From a virus: a DNA stretch of 40,871 bases. This document shows positions 7,821-15,559 of the stretch, in pieces (position 1 is the stretch's first letter; each line of letters begins with the position of its first letter). The notes below the pieces were generated by a model. That model had not been told where the DNA came from. It searched no databases and worked only from the letters and a program-made list of their open reading frames with translations. Both the position numbers and the translations under genes were made by a program. The stretch lies in the IMG/VR virus record IMGVR_UViG_3300002180_000027, positions 1 through 40,871 of that record; one strand, given 5' to 3'.

Positions 7821-8402
7821 TCAACCGCCTCCACTAAACGGTTGCCAGCCTAAGCCGCTAGCCAACCCCAAACCACCACTAACCATACCCATAAGATTTC
7901 CAAATCCAGCTTGATTTGCGTTAGCAATGCCCATACCGGCCGAGCCGACATTTTGGCCCATTTGGTTTAATTGATTTGTGACAGCATTAGTATCAACAGG
8001 CATTCCCGCCAACCTAGATTGACCTTGCAAGCGTTGATTAACCATTTTATCAAGCAGGTTTACACCAACATTACCCATATCGATAGCGCCACTACCAGAG
8101 CGACTCATTCCGAGCGCCTGATTCCTGTCACCAACACCCTCTTGACCAGCTTTTAAAAGCCTAGAATATAACGGGCTTGATTGAACAGTATCAATAAGCT
8201 GATTCTGGGCATTAGCATCACCGCTATAAAAACCCTCTAGCCTGGGCAATATTCGATTACGCATATCAAGCAAAGGCTGGTTCGCTTCAATCTGATAGTC
8301 GAGACCTCTTTGTTGAAAACCTAGCTGCTCATCACTAGCCCGTCGGATATCTTTTCCGGGGTCGCCAAAAAGAGCTTTTGATATACTGCTAAATAAAGCC
8401 AT
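7821..8402 (-). CDS. DNA ejection protein, P22 gp7-like
   Basis: A 193-residue protein in the gene 7 position. The N-terminus (MALFSSISKALFGDPGKDI) is amphipathic. The middle is Q-rich (QRGLDYQIEANQPLLDMRNR), typical of podovirus internal proteins. The C-terminus is unusually G/A/M/N-rich (GMGIANANQAGFGNLMGM...), as in membrane-inserting ejection proteins. It is presumably packaged in the head and released with the DNA. The ATG at 8402 has GGTG 6 nt upstream; a GTG at 8411 is a weaker option. Its stop lies 2 nt from the next ATG. Confidence 0.55.
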   Translation of the reverse strand: MALFSSISKALFGDPGKDIRRASDEQLGFQQRGLDYQIEANQPLLDMRNRILPRLEGFYSGDANAQNQLIDTVQSSPLYSRLLKAGQEGVGDRNQALGMSRSGSGAIDMGNVGVNLLDKMVNQRLQGQSRLAGMPVDTNAVTNQLNQMGQNVGSAGMGIANANQAGFGNLMGMVSGGLGLASGLGWQPFSGGG

Positions 8403-8447
8403 AATATACACCTATATTAATTCGTCCTTCATAGTTTAACACAATTA

Positions 8448-8747
8448 TCACAGTGCAACCCATCCAGTAATCGAGCCCAATGTTTGGTTGTAATATTCAG
8501 TTGGTACGGAAGTGTCTATGTACTTTAGTGAGAAGTTGGCAGAGACAACCCCTTCCGGACTTCCAGTTCCAAATTGCGGAGATAGTGCACCAGTGTCGAA
8601 CAGATTATTTAAAGCGTTAACAGAGCCTATCAGGGAGTCGATATCGCTTTTCTTGCCTTGATAGTCTCTAAGCGCGGTTTCAGACCATTTCTCGTGATGC
8701 ATTCGACACTCTTCATCACCCTCTATAATTTGCTGAGAGTCAATCAT
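8448..8747 (-). CDS. Small tail protein in the needle (gp26) position, with a fibre-knob-like C-terminus
   Basis: A 99-residue protein between the gp10-like and gp7-like genes, where P22 has gp26 (tail needle) and gp14. Residues about 35-50 are helical (SDIDSLIGSVNALNNLF). The C-terminus (FGTGSPEGVVSANFSLKYID, then NQTLGSITGWVAL) follows the 'GxGxPEGVVxAxxGSLYxDT...GxTGWV' pattern found at the tips of many phage fibres and needle knobs. It may be a very short needle or plug, though it is much shorter than P22 gp26 (233 aa). The ATG has AAGGA 6 nt upstream and overlaps the gp10 stop by 8 nt. Confidence 0.5.
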   Translation of the reverse strand: MIDSQQIIEGDEECRMHHEKWSETALRDYQGKKSDIDSLIGSVNALNNLFDTGALSPQFGTGSPEGVVSANFSLKYIDTSVPTEYYNQTLGSITGWVAL

Positions 8748-10140
8748 GCTCAATCCTTAATCCGCTAAATACGGTCTTCCCGTCATTAACAGAGCGCAAC
8801 TTAATACTGAAATTATGCCGAACATAGCCAAGTGCAAATCCTGCAAACTGCTGATTATAGTCGCCGTGACTTGAGTATTCTACCGGAGTCTCTTGACCAA
8901 AAACCACACCATCAAAGCTCATTGATAGCAAAACGCTAATGTCATTAGTCTGGAATCCTGGTAGTGTGTCGAGTTCAAAGTTATTGATGCTTTTAGATTC
9001 TAAATTAACAAGAGGTGTATAGCATATTTCCTCAGCCTTTTCGCCGTATTGCAGGTTGCTGGTATCGTCAAGATAGCCGAGCTTTCCCTCTATAGCGTCT
9101 CCATACACCCACTTTGATGTTCGAGGGTCGAAAACGCCGTTACGACCTCGCCAGATAGCGTTACCTTGAACGTCCGACTTGATAATGGTCCAAGCCAAAT
9201 GATTTCCGAATTTCTTTGCCACATCGAAATGATACTCCAAAGTATCTCTTAAAAGCCTGACAATAAGGATTTTCTGTCTTTTTCTGGTTCTAGTTTCCAA
9301 AACTGCTTGCGATAGCTCATCTTCTGTATAGCCTTCCAGAATAATATCTATCTCTCTAGTTGCCACATTGGTTTCACTGCTACCCGTCAAAATGTGAATG
9401 CTTGGTGATTCATCCTTTCGATTCCCAAGCAAGAAAATTTGACCATCTAACTCAACCTTGCAGTGAGTACCGACAATGCCAACCCTTGAAAATCTGCCTT
9501 GAACTCTTGAAAATCTAAAGTTGTCGCCGCCATTATCTCTAAACCATGAGGTGGAATATCTATCAAAAACAACCAATTGATTTTGACTGTCAGCTAACAA
9601 TCCAAGCGTTCCGTCTGGAGCGAATTCGTTCGTACCAAATGATGAACCTTGAATGGCTTTCTCGTCGTTTGCTTCGGTATGGTAAATGTTTTCTCTATCG
9701 GTGAATACATAAATGCCGTTTATCCAAACAGCGTCGATAGGTGCAAAATTAGGAAATGCTGAATATGGCTGAGGCTCTAGCGTGTCGCCATTATAGAGCC
9801 AGAATTTATTACCAGAAAGGATGCCTTGAGTTTGAAACGAATAAGGGAGGCTGCACTGTCCGCTTCCGGTGATAATGCCTAAATCAGCAGTAACCCCGCT
9901 CTCATCGACAGATATAAGGTTATTGCCTGAAACCCTTAAGTGATTTTGTTGTCTTGAGTTCCATATGCCGCCACGATCAATACCAACATCATTAGCTAGC
10001 TCCGTCAATCCATCATGCGATATAAGGTAGCCTTGATCGCCTTTAACCTCTCTAACAACAATTGTGTAGTTAACAGGTAGGTTATCGCGGTAATCGGTAT
10101 TGCTTCCGGAACGATTTGCGCCTAATAATGGGATTTCCAT
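8740..10140 (-). CDS. P22 gp10-like packaged-DNA stabilisation (tail hub) protein
   Basis: A 466-residue protein aligning well with P22 gp10 from memory. The start (DYRDNLPVNYTIVVRE, then GYLISHDGL) matches the 'YIDYLPVN...GYLRSFPGI' block. The region SPSIHILTGSS...ILEGYTEDELSQAVLETRTR matches gp10's 'SVYIIGSG...ILRSYTADELADGVMESLRF', and YGDAIEGKLGYLD and the C-terminal 'LSMSFDGVVFGQE...' also correspond. gp10 forms the hexameric hub below gp4, closing the channel after packaging and carrying the spikes and needle. It has the usual length and follows the gp4-like gene directly. Confidence 0.85.
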   Translation of the reverse strand: MEIPLLGANRSGSNTDYRDNLPVNYTIVVREVKGDQGYLISHDGLTELANDVGIDRGGIWNSRQQNHLRVSGNNLISVDESGVTADLGIITGSGQCSLPYSFQTQGILSGNKFWLYNGDTLEPQPYSAFPNFAPIDAVWINGIYVFTDRENIYHTEANDEKAIQGSSFGTNEFAPDGTLGLLADSQNQLVVFDRYSTSWFRDNGGDNFRFSRVQGRFSRVGIVGTHCKVELDGQIFLLGNRKDESPSIHILTGSSETNVATREIDIILEGYTEDELSQAVLETRTRKRQKILIVRLLRDTLEYHFDVAKKFGNHLAWTIIKSDVQGNAIWRGRNGVFDPRTSKWVYGDAIEGKLGYLDDTSNLQYGEKAEEICYTPLVNLESKSINNFELDTLPGFQTNDISVLLSMSFDGVVFGQETPVEYSSHGDYNQQFAGFALGYVRHNFSIKLRSVNDGKTVFSGLRIEHD

Positions 10141-10147
10141 CTTTATC

Positions 10148-10873
10148 CTATGTCGTACTTATTACATTGAATTCTATCTTTTGGGTGTCTGCTATTTCTG
10201 GAGTGCTTATCGAGGTGACTATATCTATTATCACCGACTGATCGCCAGCTTGAACAGCTTTGGCTTTATAGAAAACCTCTGTACTGTCGTTCTGGATTTG
10301 ATCTTCTGAAATTTCAAGACCGTCACTTGGTGTTATTGTGTAGCTAATGATTGTAGAGCCGAACTCTAGCCAGCTAGCCCAGCTTGTAATGTATTTGGAT
10401 ATGGCATTTAAATCAAGATTTTCGGTTGCACAATTTTGATCAAACTCTCGATCAACAGAGAAATATCTTGGCCTCCAGTAATCGTTTGTGTTTCCTTGCC
10501 CGTATGGTAAGTATGGCGTTGAATCTCTTTGCGTTAACTCGATATTGTAAAGCCCATCAAGAGAGTCTTTAGCGTCAGCTAAAACCTGTATTGGACAGTC
10601 TTTACCTATGTTAGAGCAAAGTCTTTTTGCAAGGTTATTAACGACGGCAAATATAGTATTGTCGTGAAGCCCAGAATCTTCGCCAGAATCGATATCAAAG
10701 TAACTTGGTGAAGGATTGTAGTTAACGCAAATGCCTTTGTTGACCCATGAAGCGATCATGGCATTCATTGTTTTGATACCCACAGTTATAAGGTTAGGGT
10801 CTGGATTTACAACCAAACCGCTAACCTTTAATAAACTGTAAGCCTCATTAACTATGTCGCCTTTATTTGGCAT
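10148..10873 (-). CDS. P22 gp4-like head-completion/portal adaptor with a C-terminal Ig-like extension
   Basis: A 241-residue protein. Residues 1-155 follow P22 gp4: MPNKGDIVNEAYSLL, IKTMNAMIASWVNKGI, a GEDSGLHDN stretch and a later A-D-A-K segment. gp4 binds the portal ring after packaging and builds the gp10 platform. Residues about 160-241 (WLEFGSTIISYTITPSDGLE..., VIIDIVTSISTPE) form an Ig-like beta-rich domain absent from the 166-residue P22 protein. Start: the ATG at 10873 matches the P22 start position; a TTG at 10912 would add 13 residues. The ATG overlaps the end of the 59-residue gene upstream. Confidence 0.8.
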   Translation of the reverse strand: MPNKGDIVNEAYSLLKVSGLVVNPDPNLITVGIKTMNAMIASWVNKGICVNYNPSPSYFDIDSGEDSGLHDNTIFAVVNNLAKRLCSNIGKDCPIQVLADAKDSLDGLYNIELTQRDSTPYLPYGQGNTNDYWRPRYFSVDREFDQNCATENLDLNAISKYITSWASWLEFGSTIISYTITPSDGLEISEDQIQNDSTEVFYKAKAVQAGDQSVIIDIVTSISTPEIADTQKIEFNVISTT

Positions 10874-11042
10874 TGGATTTCTTTTGACTTGACTTGCACG
10901 GAGCCGTCTCAAGCTCTTCTAGAGACTTGCACCATCCATCTTTAACACACCCAGATACTTCGCCCGAGTTTACACATTTCACCGAATAACTAAAGCCATC
11001 TTCGGTCTTGTATTCGCCACCAGCTTTAAAAACATGTTTCAT
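10863..11042 (-). CDS. Small conserved head-region protein (59 aa)
   Basis: A 59-residue frame with AAGGA about 7 nt before its ATG. It begins MKHVFKAGGEYKTEDGFSYS and continues VKCVNSGEVSGCVKDGW, a pattern I recognise from short phage proteins coded between the coat protein and the head-completion gene ('KHVFKxGGxWKTxDGxxYxVK...'). It has four cysteines. The role is unknown; the position suggests head completion. It is the first gene after the coat-gene terminator and overlaps the gp4-like start. Confidence 0.7.
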   Translation of the reverse strand: MKHVFKAGGEYKTEDGFSYSVKCVNSGEVSGCVKDGWCKSLEELETAPCKSSQKKSNAK

Positions 11043-11061
11043 AGTAATTCCTTTAAATTGT

Positions 11062-11086
11062 AAAAAAAGGACGCTCGAAAGCGCCC
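11062..11086 (-). terminator. Intrinsic terminator after the coat gene
   Basis: On the minus strand GGGCGCT-TTCG-AGCGTCC forms a 7-bp stem (one G-U pair) closed by a stable TTCG tetraloop and followed directly by seven or more T. It lies 8 nt after the coat stop. Partial termination here would lower expression of the downstream tail genes relative to scaffold and coat. Confidence 0.8.
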
Positions 11087-11093
11087 ATAAATA

Positions 11094-12362
11094 CTACTGA
11101 TTACTTAATATGCAACCAAGCTGATGAGGATAAACAACCTGAACATCATAAAACACGAGAGCTTTCATATTGAAAACTTCATTATGAGGGTCGTACCAGA
11201 AAGTCATTCTCATTGGCAAACCCTGCTCGGTAGTTGCTTCGATAGCTGTAACTCCAGCCCCATCTGATGGGATAGGCAGCTTACCTGGTACCAATACAGT
11301 CGATTCCGGCGTATAAAACAACGATGGAGGCGCGGAGGTGGTATTAAGCACTGTTACTGCGGCTCCTGCCGCCGCTTGAGCTGAGGCATTCCTGTATGGT
11401 CCAGTGATAACAATAGCTGGCTGAATAACCGGCGTAGCACCATTTTGAAGCTTGACGGTGAAGGTTAACAACTCTCCGGTATCTTGTCTTGTTTCTGGAT
11501 GAAGCAAGTTAACACCAGCTATTGTGAACTTTGTTCCTGTTGGCATCGTTGTATTCGTTGCCAAAGTAACAGCCAAAGTCATAGAGCGATTATCGAGATA
11601 AAAATCGTTAGCCGCATCATAAGTAGCTACTGTGTGAGACTGATTGCCATTGATTGTTAGCGCTGCCGCAGTTGGCGCAGCAAGATTAATCAAGTAATCA
11701 CTACGCATTGTGTCGAATGTAGCAATACCTGGAACACGAGCCTTTTCAAATGCTGTTTGAGGTGCGCCATCTCTACCAAGAAACTCTTTTTGACCTAAGT
11801 CTTTAGCCACCTGAGCATAGTCAGAGTTGCTTAAGAAGAGCTTTCTATCAAAAGCGCCTAAACCGTTATTGAGCATCTCGACTTCGGCATCAATTCCAGA
11901 CTGAAAGTCAAATGCTGTTGCGCTGGTTTTCACCATGCTCGCATTATCAATCATGGTTTGATAGCAGTCTAAGTCAATTGCGTTAGCAATATCACGCCCA
12001 AAGCCTTTAGCAACCTCAGAGCGCCTAGATGGAGAGCGTAAGCCCTTAGCATCAATTTGAGCCAGTACGCGCTTAGCTTTTCCGCGATTGACTGGAATAT
12101 ACCGATCAATCAAATCCTGAAAATCACCAGAGGTTGATACGATCCCGTCTTGCACATTGAATCTATACTCTTGAGGAATGTATTCTCGATCTGAGCCGCC
12201 AGTATTGGAGTTATCCGATGCATCTGCGGCCCTGTCATTATTCGCGTCGTTACTCATATTATAAAGATTCAAGTCTTTAGAAAGACTCATCTTCATTCCC
12301 GTGACCTCTGCGGATTCTTCCCACAAAGTGCACATTTTATCGTGCCCTAATTCGTTAGCCAT
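11094..12362 (-). CDS. Major capsid (coat) protein, P22 gp5-like
   Basis: A 422-residue protein, close to the 430 of P22 coat. Matching blocks: an FNVQDG...GDFQDLIDRYIPV region, FDRKLFLSNSDYAQVAKDLG before a GR motif (P22: '[23 protein letters not shown]'), then VPGIATFDTMRSDYL. An insertion-domain-like segment follows (DNRSMTLAVTL, then TGTKFTIAGVNLLHPETR; P22 has DNRFATVTLSA...GDKISFAGVKFL). The C-terminus carries the late coat strands (MRMTFWYDPHN...ALVFYDVQ). It is an HK97-fold shell subunit assembled around the scaffold. AGGTG lies 7 nt upstream of the ATG. It follows the scaffold gene, which is preceded by a strong promoter, and is closed by a terminator. Confidence 0.9.
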   Translation of the reverse strand: MANELGHDKMCTLWEESAEVTGMKMSLSKDLNLYNMSNDANNDRAADASDNSNTGGSDREYIPQEYRFNVQDGIVSTSGDFQDLIDRYIPVNRGKAKRVLAQIDAKGLRSPSRRSEVAKGFGRDIANAIDLDCYQTMIDNASMVKTSATAFDFQSGIDAEVEMLNNGLGAFDRKLFLSNSDYAQVAKDLGQKEFLGRDGAPQTAFEKARVPGIATFDTMRSDYLINLAAPTAAALTINGNQSHTVATYDAANDFYLDNRSMTLAVTLATNTTMPTGTKFTIAGVNLLHPETRQDTGELLTFTVKLQNGATPVIQPAIVITGPYRNASAQAAAGAAVTVLNTTSAPPSLFYTPESTVLVPGKLPIPSDGAGVTAIEATTEQGLPMRMTFWYDPHNEVFNMKALVFYDVQVVYPHQLGCILSNQ

Positions 12363-12372
12363 TATGTTTCAC

Positions 12373-13269
12373 CTATTTAGCGGCCTTATATCGATTGTAG
12401 TTTGCTTGTGACGGGTTTTTAATCCACGCCTCACGAAGTTTGTTAACTTTTGCAGACTTATGATCGATACTGCCTGAGTTATTAATTTCTGGTTCTGGTT
12501 TCGTATCTATCTTAGATTTAGATCGAGTTTTTACGCGCTTTGATGCCGAGTCCAAGATATCAACAATCTTAAAAGGGTTTTGGCTGTTACGCTCAATATC
12601 CTCAATAACACTGCTATCTTTACCCATAACAACAAGGGCTTTAGCTATATCGACATCCTTTTGCCGAGCTAAGTCTGATAAATAAAGGATTACCCCATCT
12701 GGATCAGTTACACCGCGGCCCTTTAATGTTTCCACCAGGTCGCTTTTGTCTGATTCGTATTGTGGCAGAGCCTTTTTTAACTCCTGCTCTCGATGAAATA
12801 AAAAATACTCAGCTTCATCGTTGGATTGATTTTGCTGAGGCTCTTTTTTTTTGTTTGGCTTTTTTTCTTGAGGCACTTCATAATAGCTTTTTACAGCTTT
12901 CTGGTACTCATCCTCATCATGGTTAAAGTCTTCCAGTGTCGGAGGCTTTCCTTTAACAATACTGCCAACCGTCCCTTTCAATTCATCAAGCTCACGCCTT
13001 AAATCGGCGTTAGCGCTTTTCTCGTTTTCTAATTCAAGATTTTTACGTTTACGTTTTTCCTGCTCTTTGCGAAATGCTGCATAAGATTGCTCTTGTGTCA
13101 TTTTCGACTTTTTAGGCTCTTTTTGGTCGCCTTCTCCATCGATATAAAACTCTAATGATCCGTTTTGTTCATCCTGTGGATTGGACTCTATTTCCTTTGA
13201 CTTGGTTTCCACAACCTCATCAAGTTGACCATCGTTATCTTGTATCTCTGACGTATTACCAGTATCCAT
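12373..13269 (-). CDS. Scaffolding protein
   Basis: A 298-residue, very hydrophilic protein between portal and coat, the P22 gp8 position and length (303 aa). The N-terminus is acidic (DNDGQLDEVVETK), the middle has a coiled coil (EKRKRKNLELENEKSANADL, then RRELDELKG) and the C-terminus is a short basic helix (KVNKLREAWIKNPSQANYN, then RYKAAK). In P22 the basic C-terminal helix-turn-helix binds coat and drives procapsid assembly. GAGG lies 9 nt before the ATG. Confidence 0.8.
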   Translation of the reverse strand: MDTGNTSEIQDNDGQLDEVVETKSKEIESNPQDEQNGSLEFYIDGEGDQKEPKKSKMTQEQSYAAFRKEQEKRKRKNLELENEKSANADLRRELDELKGTVGSIVKGKPPTLEDFNHDEDEYQKAVKSYYEVPQEKKPNKKKEPQQNQSNDEAEYFLFHREQELKKALPQYESDKSDLVETLKGRGVTDPDGVILYLSDLARQKDVDIAKALVVMGKDSSVIEDIERNSQNPFKIVDILDSASKRVKTRSKSKIDTKPEPEINNSGSIDHKSAKVNKLREAWIKNPSQANYNRYKAAK

Positions 13270-13299
13270 ATATTAAAACCTCGTTTATGGTGAACGAAA

Positions 13300-13323
13300 A
13301 TAGCGATATTTGCCCACCGCTAT
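13300..13323 (-). promoter_or_regulatory. Hairpin in the scaffold leader
   Basis: On the minus strand ATAGCG and CGCTAT flank a 12-nt loop, followed by TTTTCGTTC. It lies between the promoter at 13336-13365 and the scaffold start. It could be a weak terminator for portal-side transcription or an mRNA 5'-end stabiliser. Within the 147-nt gap (13270-13416) I see only this and the promoter. Confidence 0.3.
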
Positions 13324-13335
13324 AGGGCGTGATTG

Positions 13336-13365
13336 ATTATACTAAATTTTGGTGAGATTAGCCAA
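13336..13365 (-). promoter_or_regulatory. Sigma70-like promoter in front of scaffold and coat
   Basis: On the minus strand TTGGCT (13360-13365), an 18-nt spacer and a perfect TATAAT (13336-13341). It would give scaffold and coat extra transcripts; the terminator at 11062-11086 closes the unit. Confidence 0.6.
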
Positions 13366-13416
13366 TATGAGATTATATCGGCTATTTATTGGTTTGACTT
13401 ACTATAATTTGGTTAA

Positions 13417-15552
13417 TTAAGCAGTTTTGATTGGCTGAATAGAAACGAAATCATTTAACTGATTGCTGAATGTTTCGCCTGTTATTTTTTCAGTCTCGGA
13501 TATTTTCTTTACAGTATCAGCATTGGTGTTGGCAATATCTGAACGCTGCTTTTCCTCTGCCAAGATAACCTTATAGCCCTCTTGTTGGACTTTTTCGCTT
13601 TTAAGCTGTATCTCAGCCTGTCTATTCTGCTGTTCGAGCATATCAGCTTGACCTTTAAGCATTTCAGCCTGAGCCATAACCATAGCAGCGTCTGGCTGCT
13701 GTTCTTGTTGGGCTGCTTGCATTTGCTCCATTTTTTGCTGGACATACGCTTTCTCTTCCTCAGTTTCAGCCTCTGGATCTAAGCCAAGAGCAAGCATCGA
13801 GTCTATTATCATGTAATTTGCAACCTTTCTCGACCTACCGCCACCTTCACCAGTTGTCAGTGTGATAGCCTGATTCATCAATAACTGTCCTTGCGGAGCC
13901 TGGGTATCAGTAAACTGGAGCATTTTTAACGTTGTTTCTAGTTCGGCTTCTTTCTTGCTTTTGTAAGACTCTCCAGCTTTTACTTGAACACTGTATCGTC
14001 CTCTTGCTGAATTTTTGTATTGCCCATAGTCCCCGCCTTCCGACATTTCATACTGCATGGTTTCAACTTGAGATTGACTTCCGTCTGCCGCAACAACCCT
14101 TAATTTTCTCGGCTTAGTGAAGTAATAAGCTTGAGCCGCATCTATCCAACACTTACACGCTGATTTTATTGTGGCCATAGAGTTTTGCATTAGAATCTGA
14201 TACGTGTCGTCCTGCCGCTCATTAACCTGCTTTATGGCATCTGCCGAAGCATTTGATGGAACTGTTGATTGACCGGTACCAGCCATTTCGACCAGAGAGT
14301 TATCAAGCATCTGACCAGCGGTAGCTAGACCGCTACCCATTTCAGGGGGTTTCTGAGAACCGATCGGGCCAAAATGAATAGGGCTTCCGCTGAGGTCCTT
14401 AATGGGGTCGCTAAGAACAAAGGCTGCACCATCTATATCAGCTCTTTTCCTTTGGTCTTTATGTCTTGCGATCTGCTCAGGCGCGTACTCTGGCTTTTCA
14501 ACTTGCGGCGCTGCCATAATCTCCATCATTGATGAATAGAACGTATTGAGGAACATTTGTGGATCCCGACGCTTTCTAACTTCTCCGCAATAATACTCAA
14601 TACCGTTGATGACGGAATAATAACCATACTGAGGAATTATTGGGATGCGCTTAAACGCCGTAAGTCTTGGTTTTATCAAAAAGCCATCACCAGACAATAG
14701 TGCATACTCGACACGTTTAACCTTTTTCTTAGTGACACTATGCTTGTTTTCGTTCCTTAAGTCGTTAAGGTCTTCACGTGAAACCTTATTTCCTTGATCG
14801 TCCTTTATCCCATCGCCGGCGGTAATTCTAAATCCTTCGAAGTCATACACTGTTAGATTTTTGGTTACTACCTCGTAGTAATGAGCTAGATACGTATCTT
14901 TTTCGGTGTCTGTATTCCAGTCAAACCAGTTAACTTGTTGGTTGAATGACGGGATATCTACACCATACTCATCTTCAACCGATTTCCTGCTGGTTCTAAC
15001 TAACTGAACACACCATTTAGCATCTGACTTATCCTTTCTTACTGAGGGGCCAAATGCTACGGATGATGGGGCCGACAATATTGGCTCTAAACATAGATAT
15101 TGATGCTCTTGGTCTGGGTTTTCCTCATCCTCATACTTTGATACAACTTTGATTGCGCCAAAGCCGCCGTAAAACGCCTCAAAATCACTATTGTCAACCG
15201 CTTCAACACCGTCACTAGATTGAAAGTCGTTTCGCCATCTAGACTGCAATAGCTTGGCATCTTCATCGGTTGCCTCGTCTGAGTTAGATGTTATTTTCGC
15301 ATTCATCTCTAGGCGTTGCTTTTGGCCTAAAACTCTATTGATGCTGGCAAATATTTTATTAACCTCTGGTCTTGGCTTGTTTTTAAATTGCTTCGCTAGA
15401 TTTTGACCGCTAGATTGTCCAGCAAGACTACCCTTCCACATAGCGCCCTCAACAAATGCAAATTCTATATCATCTAGGCATAGTTTATTTCTATCGTAAC
15501 TTCCTTCAAAGCTGTCGCTTATATCGTTTCTAATATCAATAAATTCTTTCAT
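13417..15552 (-). CDS. Portal protein, P22 gp1-like
   Basis: A 711-residue protein (P22 portal: 725). The N-terminal part has the P22-type features of an early helix with FVEGAMWKGSL and the block INRVLGQKQRLEMNAKITSN. DFEAFYGGFGAIKVVSKYE and the central FKRIPIIPQYGYYSV...RDPQMFLNTFYSS continue the match. The last roughly 110 residues are a long helical, Q/E/K-rich segment (AQAEMLKGQADMLEQQNRQA onward) corresponding to the alpha-helical barrel of P22 portal, which projects into the capsid and senses headful packaging. It forms the dodecameric vertex that binds TerL and then gp4. It starts 8 nt after the TerL stop; the Shine-Dalgarno is weak. Confidence 0.88.
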   Translation of the reverse strand: MKEFIDIRNDISDSFEGSYDRNKLCLDDIEFAFVEGAMWKGSLAGQSSGQNLAKQFKNKPRPEVNKIFASINRVLGQKQRLEMNAKITSNSDEATDEDAKLLQSRWRNDFQSSDGVEAVDNSDFEAFYGGFGAIKVVSKYEDEENPDQEHQYLCLEPILSAPSSVAFGPSVRKDKSDAKWCVQLVRTSRKSVEDEYGVDIPSFNQQVNWFDWNTDTEKDTYLAHYYEVVTKNLTVYDFEGFRITAGDGIKDDQGNKVSREDLNDLRNENKHSVTKKKVKRVEYALLSGDGFLIKPRLTAFKRIPIIPQYGYYSVINGIEYYCGEVRKRRDPQMFLNTFYSSMMEIMAAPQVEKPEYAPEQIARHKDQRKRADIDGAAFVLSDPIKDLSGSPIHFGPIGSQKPPEMGSGLATAGQMLDNSLVEMAGTGQSTVPSNASADAIKQVNERQDDTYQILMQNSMATIKSACKCWIDAAQAYYFTKPRKLRVVAADGSQSQVETMQYEMSEGGDYGQYKNSARGRYSVQVKAGESYKSKKEAELETTLKMLQFTDTQAPQGQLLMNQAITLTTGEGGGRSRKVANYMIIDSMLALGLDPEAETEEEKAYVQQKMEQMQAAQQEQQPDAAMVMAQAEMLKGQADMLEQQNRQAEIQLKSEKVQQEGYKVILAEEKQRSDIANTNADTVKKISETEKITGETFSNQLNDFVSIQPIKTA

Positions 15553-15559
15553 ATGTTGA

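Noticed and set aside
13509-14117. Other-frame open frames within the portal coiled-coil region
   Set aside because: They are shadows caused by the biased Gln/Glu/Lys codons of the portal C-terminus; no start signals or protein-like features.
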